A DNA stretch of 64,000 bases from Granulicella arctica (GCF_025685605.1 NZ_JAGTUT010000001.1:2976001-3040000); one strand, 5' to 3'. Counted from the first letter of the stretch, positions 36,196 to 45,695 are shown. The notes: a model not told the origin generated them from the sequence alone. Program-made: numbers and translations.

Positions 36196-38997
36196 ATGAG
36201 AGTCTGGACGCTTTTCTTCTGGGCGCTACTTACTTTGGCGCCAACTGTTACGGTCAACGCACAATCAGGTGGATTGGAGCCATCCGAGCTTACTGTCGAC
36301 TCACAACACTCACCGTTCGGCACGGCCGCGGCTCATCCCACCTTCGCGTGGACCTTACGCTCCTCGCATCAGGATGCGCACGATCTGCACCAGAGCGCGT
36401 ATCGCATCCTGGTAGCGACGTCGGCAGCACGGCTTACCCATCACAAGGATGCCTTGTGGGATAGCGGGCGGGCTGTCGATCGCACCTACTGGCAGCGACC
36501 CTATCTCGGTCCAGCCCTCCAGTCGCATACGACCTACTATTGGAAGGTACAAACATGGGATGGTGGCTCTCGACCGGGCCCATGGAGTGAAGTCGCCCAC
36601 TTCACCACCGCTTTGCTCTCGGAATCGGACTGGACCGCTCACTGGATCGCAGCCGTGGCCGATTCTCCATCATCCACGCCTGCGCAAGAGCATTGGGGTA
36701 TGGAACGAACGGTCGACCCGCCGCCTCTGCCCGTCTTCCGTCATGACTTCATCATTAGAAAATCTGTCGTCTTCGCCATCCTTTCTGTCGTGGGGCTGGG
36801 CCAGTATGAAGTCCGCCTGAACGGCAAGGGCATCACCGACACCGTGTTGAATCCGGGGTGGACCGACTACCGCAAGACTGTCTCCTTCGACACTTACGAT
36901 GTCACCTCGCTCCTCCATACAAGCTCGAACACCTTCGGTGTCCTGCTTGGGAACGGCATGTACAACGTACAGGGTGTCAAAGGCCACTACACGAAGTTCA
37001 TTGGGAGCTTCGGACAGCTAAAATGCCTGATTCAGCTCGATGTGCGCTACGCGGACGGTACGTCCGATCGATTCATCTCAGACCCGTCCTGGAAGACTCA
37101 TTCGGGACCAATCCTCTACTCCTCGATCTACGGTGGCGAGACGTACGATGCAAACGCGCTTCCTGTTGGCTGGGATCTGCCCGGCTTCGATTCAAACGAC
37201 TGGCAGCCCGCGCTTGAGGTAGCCGGACCAGGAGGCAGGCTCATTGCAAGGTCCACTGCTCCCATGGTCATTGCCGAGACCTATCAACCTGTCCGCGTCA
37301 CGACTCCGAAGCTTGGCGTCATGGTCTACGATCTTGGCCTCAACATGAGCGGCTGGCCCAGCATGACCGTTGAAGGCCCGGCGGGGTCGCGGGTCTCTCT
37401 CCTCGCCGGCGAGCTTCTAGATCAAGACGGTACCGTCACGCAGCACAGTGCTAACGCCTCGCCGACCGATCCCGTCCTCTTCAGTTACATTCTTCATGGA
37501 GGGCGGCCCGAGACATGGCGTCCTCGCTTCTCCTACTACAGCTTCCGTTACGTTCAGGTCACCACCGAGCCCGCTTCTTCAGCCGGATCCCTCCCCCGCG
37601 TTTCTTCACTTCAAGGAAACTTTGTCCACGCCAGCGCCTCAGTCGTCGGTCAGTTCAGTAGCTCCGACACTCTCTTCAATCGCATTCATGTCCTTATCGA
37701 CCGCGCGGTTCTAAGTAATCTCGCAAGTGTGGTCACCGATTGTCCCTCCCGCGAGAAGCTCGGGTGGCTTGAACAGACGTACCTTAACGCCTCGACCTTG
37801 ATGCTGAACTACGATGTGACCGGCCTCTATGAGAAGATGAGCGGCGATATGATTGACGCCCAGCTTCCTGACGGACTCGTGCCTTCCATAGCGCCAGAGT
37901 TTGTCCAATTCGTTGACAGCCACGGTGAGAGTACCGATTTCCGTGACTCGCCGGAATGGGGAAGTGCCATTATCCTCAGCCCCTGGGCGCTCTATCGTCA
38001 CACCGGCGATGCCCGGCCGCTCGCCGCGAGCTATGAGGGGATGAAACGCTACGCTGCCTATCTAAAGAGCCGCTCTCTGCGCGGTTTGCTCAACTACGGA
38101 CTGGGCGATTGGTACGATCTCGGTCCCAAGCCTCTGGGCCCCTCACAGCTCACTAGCAAGATGATCACCGCGACCGGCGTCTACTATGAGGATCTTCAGG
38201 TCCTCACCCAGATCGCGCGTCTGCTCGGTCATTCCATCGATGCTAAAACCTACGCGGACCAAGCGACTGAGGTCCACGCCGCCTACAACAAGACACTCTT
38301 CAACCCAGATACAAGTCTCTATGATCGCGGCAGCCAGACCGCCCAGGCCATCCCGCTAGCCCTCAAGCTCGTCCCTCCCGACCGCGTTTCGGCTGTGCTC
38401 GAGCATCTTGTGGCGGATATCCGCTCGCATGGCGACCACGTGACTGCGGGCGACGTCGGCTTCCACTACATCGTCCGTGCGCTCACTGACTACGGACGCT
38501 CCGACGTTCTCGCCGCCGTGCTCTCCCGCACCGACTCTCCGAGCTATGGATACCAGATTGCACGGGGCGCCACCACTCTCACTGAAGCCTGGAACGCAAA
38601 TCCCGATAGTTCGCAAAACCACTTTATGCTCGGTCACGGGGAAGAATGGTTCTACCGTGGCCTCGCTGGACTGTCGATCGATATGGCTAAAGGGCTCGAT
38701 CACGCTCTCAGCTTCAGGCCTTCGCTGCTTGAATCTGTCGCCAGCGCTTCGGCAACCTACCGCTCTCCCCTGGGCCTCGCAAGCATCGCGTGGAAGCGCT
38801 GCGGACAGATCGCATCGATTGACCTCGTCGTACCCATCGGAGCTCAGGCCCATCTGGCCCTCCCGCGAGGCGGCTCATGGAAGAGTGGTGCTGCGTTGGA
38901 GCATGCCCAAACCTCTGACGAGATCATCCTCCCCTCCGGAACCTACCACTTCTCGACCAGTAACTTGCGCAGTGATAAAAAGGCAAGCGCGCATTGA
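36196..38997 (+). CDS. Secreted alpha-L-rhamnosidase (GH78)
   Basis: 933 residues from ATG 36196, preceded by GGCAAGG; the start gives a signal peptide (VWTLFFWALLTLAPTVTVNA). Domain order fits GH78: an N-terminal fibronectin-type module (PTFAWTLRSSHQDAHDLHQS, YYWKVQTWDGGSRPG), beta-sandwich modules (FDTYDVTSLLH, VYDLGLNMSGW), then the (alpha/alpha)6 barrel. The barrel shows the active-site blocks VVTDCPSREKLGWLEQTYLN and the C-terminal WNANPDSSQNHFMLGHGEEW, plus a final beta domain. It removes terminal L-rhamnose from plant or bacterial glycans and acts in the periplasm or outside. The degenerate catalytic-loop wording (SREKLGW rather than QRxERxGW) is usual for some acidobacterial members. 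Single gene. Confidence 0.9.
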   Translation: MRVWTLFFWALLTLAPTVTVNAQSGGLEPSELTVDSQHSPFGTAAAHPTFAWTLRSSHQDAHDLHQSAYRILVATSAARLTHHKDALWDSGRAVDRTYWQRPYLGPALQSHTTYYWKVQTWDGGSRPGPWSEVAHFTTALLSESDWTAHWIAAVADSPSSTPAQEHWGMERTVDPPPLPVFRHDFIIRKSVVFAILSVVGLGQYEVRLNGKGITDTVLNPGWTDYRKTVSFDTYDVTSLLHTSSNTFGVLLGNGMYNVQGVKGHYTKFIGSFGQLKCLIQLDVRYADGTSDRFISDPSWKTHSGPILYSSIYGGETYDANALPVGWDLPGFDSNDWQPALEVAGPGGRLIARSTAPMVIAETYQPVRVTTPKLGVMVYDLGLNMSGWPSMTVEGPAGSRVSLLAGELLDQDGTVTQHSANASPTDPVLFSYILHGGRPETWRPRFSYYSFRYVQVTTEPASSAGSLPRVSSLQGNFVHASASVVGQFSSSDTLFNRIHVLIDRAVLSNLASVVTDCPSREKLGWLEQTYLNASTLMLNYDVTGLYEKMSGDMIDAQLPDGLVPSIAPEFVQFVDSHGESTDFRDSPEWGSAIILSPWALYRHTGDARPLAASYEGMKRYAAYLKSRSLRGLLNYGLGDWYDLGPKPLGPSQLTSKMITATGVYYEDLQVLTQIARLLGHSIDAKTYADQATEVHAAYNKTLFNPDTSLYDRGSQTAQAIPLALKLVPPDRVSAVLEHLVADIRSHGDHVTAGDVGFHYIVRALTDYGRSDVLAAVLSRTDSPSYGYQIARGATTLTEAWNANPDSSQNHFMLGHGEEWFYRGLAGLSIDMAKGLDHALSFRPSLLESVASASATYRSPLGLASIAWKRCGQIASIDLVVPIGAQAHLALPRGGSWKSGAALEHAQTSDEIILPSGTYHFSTSNLRSDKKASAH

Positions 38998-39537
38998 GCA
39001 ATAAGGGGCCGCCGCAGGCACGGGACGCCGGCAAGGACGACATCAATCAAGCTGCGAACTGGTTCATGTAGCCAGAACGAAGATCTCCTTCGTGTAGGCG
39101 CAGTCCGCGTTCATGCGGTCTCGACCTCGCGTATCATCATGATTTGAAGCCAAATTTTACCGGCTTGCGCCCAAGAATGGCGAGGCAGGTGCCCATTGCA
39201 ATGCCGCTTGCGGGGAGGGCGTTCACCTGCACGACATCGGTTGCTTAATAATCTCCTCCCTGATCGACCTTGCGGGTCCGGATACGAATGTCTCATCACC
39301 CAAGTGCTTCCGTATTTCACGTGTGCAACTTCCACGCTGCTCCTGCTTCATAATTACCTTTTACGGGGGCTTGTTGTAACGTTCTGATGAATTTGGCGTA
39401 ACTTGCTGTGACTCTGGCGCACTTTGCAGAGTCAAGAGCCTTGCGTCCTTCAGTAGACGAAGTGTTGGATGAGGTGGTGTCCGAAGCGCCATGAACAAAA
39501 CCTTTCGAGTTGCGGGTGTGATTGCTAGGAGGATGGA
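38998..39537. other. Gene-free stretch
   Basis: No credible coding frame. Short frames on both strands lack ribosome sites. Confidence 0.4.
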
Positions 39538-39672
39538 GAAGTCAGGAATCTCCGTTGCCTGAAGCGGATCAAAGAAGGCCCTGGCTCAATACCCGCTGTT
39601 TCGAAGAATCAGTGACGGGGTCGTAGCAATTATCTGCTCATCAGCGCGACGAAGACCAAGATTCGTTTCACT
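39538..39672 (-). pseudogene. Relic of a third response-regulator receiver copy
   Basis: Minus-strand frame from 39642 reads DEQIIATTPSLILRNSGY, then a TGA, then ARAFFDPLQATEIPDF. This lines up with the intact regulator (DEQIIARTLATILEKSGY-S-ATAFFDPLQA), so this is the N-terminal part of a receiver domain with an in-frame stop in place of the Ser codon and no C-terminal half. It lies 390 bp before copy B of the duplicated module, indicating repeated copying of this gene. Confidence 0.65.
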
Positions 39673-39758
39673 CGGCTCTGGTCAGAAATTCTAGCTTTGT
39701 AGTGAGACGAGATCCGACGAGGGCTGAGGGAGCATTTCAACGGCAGGATTACCGGCCC

Positions 39759-40030
39759 TCACATCACCTTCGTGGGGCGGTGAGATTCCCGCCAATCGCT
39801 GGGCGGTACACCTTCCCAGTTCCGAAACGCTCATCCGAAAGAGTTGGGGTATTCAAAACCCAGAAGGTATGCGGCTTCATTCAGTTCCAGGGCGGAGTTG
39901 CTGAGATAGTAGCGAGCCATCTGGTGACGAGCCCCATCAAGAACACGCTGGAAGCTGGATCCTGAATCCTGCAGACGACGCTGTAAAGTCCGCGGTCCAT
40001 GTGAAGAGCCTTGGAGATCGCATCGATGCT
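39759..40030 (-). pseudogene. AraC-family regulator C-terminus, frameshifted and interrupted
   Basis: The second helix-turn-helix of an AraC regulator is readable: SIDAISKALHMDR, then a one-base loss, RTLQRRLQDSGSSFQRVLDG, AYLLGFEYPNSF, an in-frame TGA (39809-39811 region), AFRNWEGVPPSDWRESHRPT and the end at 39759. The N-terminal sensing domain is gone: at 40029-40030 the sequence switches abruptly to the duplicated pseudo-receiver, so the two genes were joined by recombination. Confidence 0.7.
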
Positions 40031-40181
40031 CCGTCGTTGTACGGACCTTCAGTCCAGCGCGCTTCAGAACCCAACGGCGAGTCTCGAGTAAGCGATCATC
40101 ACGACCGTATACCAGGATGGCGGCTGGCTCACCCTGTTCTCCTCCCCCGTTTTGCAAATCCTGCACCAGATCATTCTGCAC
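40030..40181 (-). pseudogene. Truncated pseudo-receiver of copy B
   Basis: The first 50 codons match the protein at 2131-2562 (MQNDLVQDLQNGGGEQ, ILVYGRDDRLLETRRWVLKR, AGLKVRTTTE). At 40030 they run into the AraC remnant, giving a chimeric frame that extends to 39831 in the wrong AraC frame before partly regaining it. Not expected to be functional. A 3-base deletion relative to copy A lies near 40125. Confidence 0.65.
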
Positions 40182-40361
40182 TTAGTCTGAAATCTCATCG
40201 CCTTCTTCGACAATCGGCGCGTTGTTAACCTGATCTCTCACGTCAAACAGAAACTGCCCATGGAAAAGTGTAGCTGTCTGGTTCGAGAAGTGGATCAGGA
40301 GCGCGCCGTCCTCCATTACATCTGCAGCAACGACATCGATGCGGTTCTTCTTTTCAGCCAT
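40182..40361 (-). CDS. Small acidic protein, copy B
   Basis: 59 residues from ATG 40361, again with GAGGTGGAC upstream. Differs from copy A by a handful of residues (for example FSNQTATLF versus FSNETATLF) and by a slightly longer C-terminus (EEGDEISD), because the stop falls later. Keeping an open frame while its neighbours decay suggests the small protein and the regulator are still under selection. Function unknown; same domain pattern as the products at 2569-2742 and 58348-58551. Confidence 0.6.
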   Translation of the reverse strand: MAEKKNRIDVVAADVMEDGALLIHFSNQTATLFHGQFLFDVRDQVNNAPIVEEGDEISD

Positions 40362-40427
40362 GTCCACCTCATTGCAAGGCATTGTCGTAAAGGTTGGCGA
40401 GATTGAAGCTCGCCTAGTTAGTCGGCC

Positions 40428-40835
40428 CTACATAGTAGAAAGTTGGTTCGGATTGTCCATGGTCTGTTGTTCCCGTAAACGGCGGAGGAGATCTGTCGGG
40501 TGAACTGGCTTGGAGAGCAAGCTGAAGTTGTGTCCCTGGTCACGAGCTGCGCGCAGCAGGTCTGCCGTTTGAGCCTGTCCCGAAAAGAGCAGTACCTTGC
40601 ACTTCGGACAGAGGAGTTGAAGTCGAATCGCCAGGTCGATGCCCGAGAGCTGCGGCATCACGACATCGGATATCAGCAAGTCAGGGGCGTCTACGCCTGC
40701 TGCATCCAGTGCTTGCAGGGGATCGAAAATAGCCGTGGCCGAATAGCCGCTTTGTTCGAGGATTATCGCGAGAGTCTGGGCGATGATCTGCTCGTCATCG
40801 ACAATAAACACACGAGGCCGCTTCAGGTCAGGCAA
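40428..40835 (-). CDS. Single-domain response regulator, copy B
   Basis: 135 residues if started at TTG 40835, the position matching copy A; the frame is open further up to a GTG at 40937, which would give 169 residues. All receiver residues are kept (VDDEQIIAQTL, LLISDVVMP, LFSGQA, LLSKPVHP). The last 70 residues are nearly identical to copy A and the first 50 less so. No kinase accompanies this copy, so it may be served by the kinase at 1288-2073 or compete with copy A. Confidence 0.75.
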   Translation of the reverse strand: MPDLKRPRVFIVDDEQIIAQTLAIILEQSGYSATAIFDPLQALDAAGVDAPDLLISDVVMPQLSGIDLAIRLQLLCPKCKVLLFSGQAQTADLLRAARDQGHNFSLLSKPVHPTDLLRRLREQQTMDNPNQLSTM

Positions 40836-41317
40836 GAGATCGCTACTTTCGACAAGCGGAACAAAGGATTGAACCTGCGTGGGAACACCTTTCCAACTTC
40901 TATTAAGAAAAGGGAACTGTAGCGTATAACGTTCCACTTGGGCTGTCTGTCCTATCCCTTACAAAAGTAGAAGGATGATCGCCAAGGCCTTTGTCCTACG
41001 GAACACATACAGTCTATAGACCAGACGCTAGACTATGCTTACTCCGTGATTTCTTAGAAAGACGGAATCATCTGTCCTCCGGAGATTTAAACGCCCAAGC
41101 CTGTTCGGTCGACCCCACCTATTCCTGCGACACAGCCTGGCTGGTATTGGCAAAGCTGGGAGTCCGCAGTGCGTGAACTGTGCCCGTCCCGTTCGAAATT
41201 GATATTGATCCGCAAAGAGCAATCGATACCCAACTCTGCTCCAGTTTTACCTGATGTACCTTTTACGACGAGCACAACCAAAGTCCGATAAATTCAATGA
41301 CCCGCGATCCTGTTGAT
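40836..41317. other. Decayed outer part of the duplication
   Basis: Upstream sequence of copy B; only patches match copy A (around 41150-41200). No intact gene. Confidence 0.4.
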
Positions 41318-42700
41318 TCATTTTTGCATGTCGATGGCGACAGTTTCGAGCGTCGACATGGATGGTGTTCCGGTCTCGACAGAGAAGCCCCTATTGAGGG
41401 TGGAGTAATACATTGCGGGGCTCTGGTAACGGTAGCGTCCGCTATTCTGCAGGTTGACCTGGTTTGAACTCGGTGAGTAGAAACGGGTACCATCCAGCGT
41501 GCGGACCAACTCATCGAGACCTGTGTTGAGGATGGGTTGAGGAACCCCTTCGTTCCGCCCACACCAGAGTACGATTGACGGATGATTGCGAAAGTGCATG
41601 ATGGTATCGCGCGCACTCGCCAGAAAGAGTTCGGGATCCTCTACTTCAATGTTGTAGTTCTCAGTTGACTCCCAGAAATCGTTCCACACGAGCATGCCGT
41701 ACTCGTCAGCGAGATCGAAGAAGGTCTCCTCGGTGCTCTGACCGACCCAGTTTCGAATCATGTTCAGGTTTGCGTCGCGATTTAGCCGAAAGAAGGGCTC
41801 AAGATGGTCCCATGAAACTCGTTTGCGGGAGTCGTCCATGCCCCAGTTTCCGCCACGTGCTGCAATACGAAAACTCCATTGACCTTGATGACAAGGTAGG
41901 GTGCTGGCACTCCATCTTCAATCGACCGGATCGCAGAGAGTTCTCACCTGCTGGAGCGAGGGTGGAGACATACGAGTGATAGCGTTCGCTGCGTTCTTCG
42001 GGGATGAGGAGCGCTGCTGCGTCGGCCGAGGCAATCTCTCGCGCATCCCTTCGTGGCGGACATCAACAATGGGAGCCTTGGCTGCGCGGCCCTCGGTCGG
42101 AGAGAACTCGACGCGCCGGAGGTGCCCGGCCTGATCAAGCAGGCTGAGTTCATAGCTGATCTCCTGAACCCCGAAGCGGATGTCTTTCGTGTCAGAAGGC
42201 GTTTTTTCACCCGCAACACCAAGCGAGAGTCCAAGTTTGTAAAGAGCCGGAGCACCATAGCCGTTTGGCCACCAGAGACGTGGATGCTGCATGACAAGTT
42301 GCGGGAAATTTGCAGGAGTGAGCCTTATCTCACTTTCACCGGGAGGTACTACGACACTCTCGTGAATGCGGACATCCTCAATGGTGGCATTGAGCGTTGC
42401 TCGGATGGGCTGCGTTGTCTGGTTCTTAACCGGCACCTCGATCTCGACCGAGGATTGCGTGGTGTCGTTATGAGCGAATGATGTATTTACGTGTGCATCG
42501 CCAAGCTTGAGACCGCCTGTGAGTGTGAGTGTGACAGGCTGCCCATATGCCACTGTCACGATCCCGAACAGCAGGTATCCAATCCCAGCCCTCAGTGGCG
42601 AGGAAGATGGGACCATCGAGTTCCATGGACCCGCCGTTCTCACCCGGTCCTCCTCGTGCAGGCTGCCTCGACGTTTACATTATCCTGCCGTCCCTGGCGA
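41318..42700 (-). pseudogene. GH2-family beta-mannosidase-like gene, several frameshifts
   Basis: Order of pieces from the 5' side: GENGGSMELDGPIFLATEGW with WIPAVRDRDSGIW, a frameshift, then VTLTLTGGLKLGDAHVNT through LWWPNGYGAPALYKLGL and FGVQEISYELSLLDQ. Further frameshifts follow in the linker, then DGVPAPYLVIKVNG, another shift, and ARGGNWGMDDSRKRVSWDHL, MIRNWVGQSTEETFFDLADEYGMLVWNDFW and SIVLWCGRNEGVPQPILN, ending SMSTLETVAIDMQK. GRNEG carries the acid/base Glu of GH2. Both the N-terminal leader and the C-terminal part are missing. At least three frame breaks, so clearly dead. Confidence 0.8.
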
Positions 42701-43503
42701 AAACCGGGTGCCGAGACTTACAAACGGACCAGTTTCATCTCTTCGTTGGGGTAAAACCTACGACAAAAAGCGACCACTTCAAATCCCGATTCTGGGGTTT
42801 TCCGCTTAACTATCTATACTAGCTCGGGAACGAGCCGGCTCAAAAGCGACAAAAGTGTCTCGTAAGTCCCAATGCTCACTTCTGAAATAGCCGTTATTGC
42901 TTTTTTCATGCAGAAATACGTGCATAAACTTGGAGAGCGCAAAACAAGTATTTTCACGGGCTTTCTGACCACTGAGAACGGCCTGCGGCGAGGGTGAATT
43001 GCATGAGAGTTTGTCCGCCTTGATACGCAGGCGAAGGGTAGTCCGATAGGCATGCTCTTGCCCCTCAAGTTAAGCACTATGATCGCTGCAGAGTTAAGGC
43101 CATACCGATTGCTGACCTACTACTCGACACCAAGCGTACCGCACATGCGTCACCCTGTGGACCGAGACACCCGTTGCGAGCCTTTCAGGATGCAGATTCG
43201 AGCTCACAGGGACGAAAGACAAGGTCCAGTCGTCGTGAGAGTGGGAATCCCGAGAGTTGGAAAGAGTCGGAAGGATAAAAAGGCGGCATCACTGCTACCA
43301 CATCCTGGCTTCCATGCTCGTTTTGTCCTGAGACCTGCATCAATCTTCCTCAGAACTTGGCCAAGAGAGGTTCACCTGTCACGAGACGCTTATTTGGATC
43401 GGCTGTGAATGAGTGCGTTGGCGATAACTCACTCACCGATAGCGCAGCCGAAGAGAAACGCGTTCATAGGTAACTAGGCGACATGATTTTAGATTCCGCT
43501 TGT
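42701..43503. other. 800 bp without a gene
   Basis: Beyond the GH2 remnant no frame with a ribosome site or family pattern is seen on either strand. A plus-strand frame (43052-43408) is basic and repetitive and was not accepted. Confidence 0.4.
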
Positions 43504-44088
43504 CTACGGTTCGCTGACGTAGCGGAGGCTGTCTAGCCAGAGTTCGTGTGCTTTATGCATGAGATGACTACCAGACGCAGGATCCTTGCGATCTCCGGGT
43601 CCAACGCCTGTCTCTTCAGTAGTGACGAGGCAATTTCCGGCTTGGGGGACGAAGCGCCAGGCGTGGTAATGACCATGACGGGTCTCTGTTTCATCCGCAC
43701 CGAACGGAATCCAGCTGATACGCCGGTCTGCCTCAAACTCCACGATCCGCGACTGAATTGGGCTGTTAAAGATCTTCAGACGGTATAGAGCGCCCTCGCC
43801 CGTTTTCTGCGGTGTCTCATTGGAAACATCCTTGACGATGACGAGCCAGCTTGGCCACGCAGTGGCATCGGCGAGCCGGGCAAAGGTACGGTGGCAATCT
43901 GCATGGATCAGCAGTTCATTATGGGAGAACACGGGAGCGACTGAAGGATCGTAAGCGGCAGGCCAATGGATTGCCATATCGCGACGTGCACGATCTAATT
44001 GCATCTCGCTCGCCTGGGCGTTCAACTTTGTCACGCTTCCTTGGCTCATGAGCAGCATGAATGCAAACACTTTGACTGCACTCTTCAT
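43504..44088 (-). CDS. Exported SRPBCC-family protein
   Basis: 194 residues from ATG 44088, chosen because GGAGG lies directly upstream and it opens a signal peptide (MKSAVKVFAFMLLMSQGSV). The domain reads VFSHNELLIHADCHRTFARL, WPSWLVIVKDVSNETP, IQSRIVEFEADRRISWIPFG and CLVTTEETGVGPGD, the helix-grip order of ligand-binding SRPBCC proteins. The divergent gene at 44312 is an acetyltransferase. A broken SRPBCC gene of the same broad fold lies at 44916. Ligand unknown. Confidence 0.7.
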   Translation of the reverse strand: MKSAVKVFAFMLLMSQGSVTKLNAQASEMQLDRARRDMAIHWPAAYDPSVAPVFSHNELLIHADCHRTFARLADATAWPSWLVIVKDVSNETPQKTGEGALYRLKIFNSPIQSRIVEFEADRRISWIPFGADETETRHGHYHAWRFVPQAGNCLVTTEETGVGPGDRKDPASGSHLMHKAHELWLDSLRYVSEP

Positions 44089-44311
44089 TGGACCTCCATG
44101 ACACACGGGATCATATGCTTTGCAGGCGAGTCCAGCGATACAGAGCTCAATCCTTAGAGTGAAAGCCTGCCACCAGGCTCCGATTCCGAGCTGGCCGCGT
44201 TGCTGGACTGTCGTTAACGGCGTTTCACAGTATTTATCGGTTCCGGTAGCATCTTTGAAGCAGGCGGAGGCCAATTACAGGCATTTCGCAGCTGCAGCAG
44301 GACTTGCAATC

Positions 44312-44845
44312 ATGTCGCTCTCCATCGTCCAACAATCTTCCGTCGATCTACATGCCTATGATTCTGTTCCAATCGCATTCACCGCATCCCAGCGCTGGAA
44401 CGGAAATGCGCTTTCGAGCCCTTTCATCAAGGACTACGACGCCATACCTGGGCATCGTCCAATCGATTGGCCGCAGAGGTTCAATTTGTCGGGATGGCGA
44501 TTCGCGGCTGCATTCCTGGAGGACGTAAGAGTAGGCGGAGCCACCGTTGCCCTTCAAGGGTGTGAAATCGAGGAGATCGCCAATTGGCAGGATGCTGTTC
44601 TTTGGGATTTACGCGTACATCCCGAATACCGCCGGCGCGGCGCTGGTCGCGGGTTGCTACGGTGGGCGGAGAACGTAGCCCTCTCTGCAAAGCGGGCTCG
44701 CCTGCTGGTCGAAACGCAGGACATTAACACGGCAGCGTGCGAGTTCTACTGTGCAAATGGGTACCCTTGTTTGCTGATCGATCCGCTCGCATATCCGGAA
44801 TTGCCGAACGAAGCGCGAATCTTCTGGGCGAAATCGTTCCAGTAA
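44312..44845 (+). CDS. GNAT acetyltransferase, streptothricin-acetyltransferase-like
   Basis: 177 residues from ATG 44312 (AGGA 11 bases upstream); longer upstream frames have no ribosome site. GNAT core: VLWDLRVHPEYRRRGAGRGL is the acetyl-CoA-binding motif A, and LLVETQDINTAACEFYCANG is diagnostic, matching the ETQDIN-ACxFY block of SatA/Sta enzymes that acetylate streptothricin. The C-terminal LPNEARIFWAKSF also fits that group. The N-terminal part is less conserved. Such genes can also act on other substrates, so resistance is plausible, not shown. Cytoplasmic, single gene, 70 bp before a broken SRPBCC gene. Confidence 0.8.
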   Translation: MSLSIVQQSSVDLHAYDSVPIAFTASQRWNGNALSSPFIKDYDAIPGHRPIDWPQRFNLSGWRFAAAFLEDVRVGGATVALQGCEIEEIANWQDAVLWDLRVHPEYRRRGAGRGLLRWAENVALSAKRARLLVETQDINTAACEFYCANGYPCLLIDPLAYPELPNEARIFWAKSFQ

Positions 44846-44915
44846 TCGTTCTGTCCAGCCTGGCTAATGCCAAACTGTGCTCTGCCTCTTGAACAAACCA
44901 AGCAGGAGATGCTCT

Positions 44916-45445
44916 ATGAAACAAACCACACAAACGCCAGACCCACGAATTGTCTGGCCGCGTGAGCACCGACCGGAATCAGCCACAGTCTTTACCAGGA
45001 ACATCATAGAGATAGCGGCAAGCCCAGATGCAGTCTGGGCTTTACTGACTAACTGCGTCAGATGGCCGACCTGGTATAAGCATTGCTCAGACTTATCCAT
45101 TTTACGTGGTGGCCGACTTCTAGGACCTGATTCGAAGTTTCGATTCAAGACGCTAGGATTTTATGGCGAGCCGGAAATAACGGCGTTCCAACTGTCGCAA
45201 ATGCTTGCCTGGTCAGCAAAAGGCCCGCCGGGCTTGGTGGCTCACACGCCTGGTTTATAGAGCCTATGCCAGGAGCCTGTCGTGTCATTACAGAAGAAGT
45301 TCAGATAGGTTGGCTTCTCATCGTGTTGCGCTCACTTATACGCAACAGACTCCTAACTTTTCATCAAGAATGGCTGCGAGCACTCAAAGAGCTAGCCGAA
45401 GATAGTGAGACTATTAATACCGACAAGTCGGCGTGTCGGAAGTAA
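44916..45445 (+). pseudogene. SRPBCC-family gene with a one-base frameshift
   Basis: ATG 44916 follows AGCAGGAGATGCTCT. The first frame reads IIEIAASPDAVWALLTNCVR, WPTWYKHCSDLSILRGG and MLAWSAKGPP. At the CCGGGC run (45225-45235) the frame shifts: the continuation GLGGSHAWFIEPMPGACRVI, TEEVQIGWLLIVLR, TFHQEWLRALKELAED ends at TAA 45443-45445. One missing G restores a 176-residue protein. Unbroken, it is a typical cytoplasmic SRPBCC; as written it would end prematurely at 45260. A homopolymer indel error is possible. Confidence 0.7.
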
Positions 45446-45630
45446 TCTGCGCCGCTGGAGCAGTGGCTTGGCGATTTAGCGCTCATCGAGTTGCCGACGA
45501 TCTGGGGCAAGTGACGAAAACCCCATGTGTCGCTTAGGCCGGTCGCTGAAGACAGGCGGGATCACAAAACTTGAATCCAAGCGCTGGTTGCTGACAACGA
45601 GCAGGAATAGTTAGATCGGGTGCAAAGAAG

Positions 45631-45656
45631 ACGGTGGAGAGCGAACTCTCCACCGT
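45631..45656 (-). terminator. Intrinsic terminator of the GlsB gene
   Basis: ACGGTGGAGAG (45631-45641), loop CGAA, CTCTCCACCGT (45646-45656): a perfect 11-bp stem. Read on the minus strand a T-rich CTTCTTT follows. It lies 40 bp past the GlsB stop. Confidence 0.85.
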
Positions 45657-45695
45657 CCTGAAGCGGTACAAGTACAAGGAAATTTCAGGGTAACG

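Larger units (their letters stand above)
40029..41220. repeat. Copy B of the 1.2-kb direct duplication
   Basis: Matches 2407-3600 in the same orientation. The offset is 37,622 at the left end and 37,619 through the core. The core from 40260 to 40610 is almost identical; identity falls outward on both sides. The left end is cut by the AraC junction. Confidence 0.8.

Noticed and set aside
43052..43408. 118-codon plus-strand open frame
   Set aside because: Basic and without recognisable blocks; start lacks a ribosome site.
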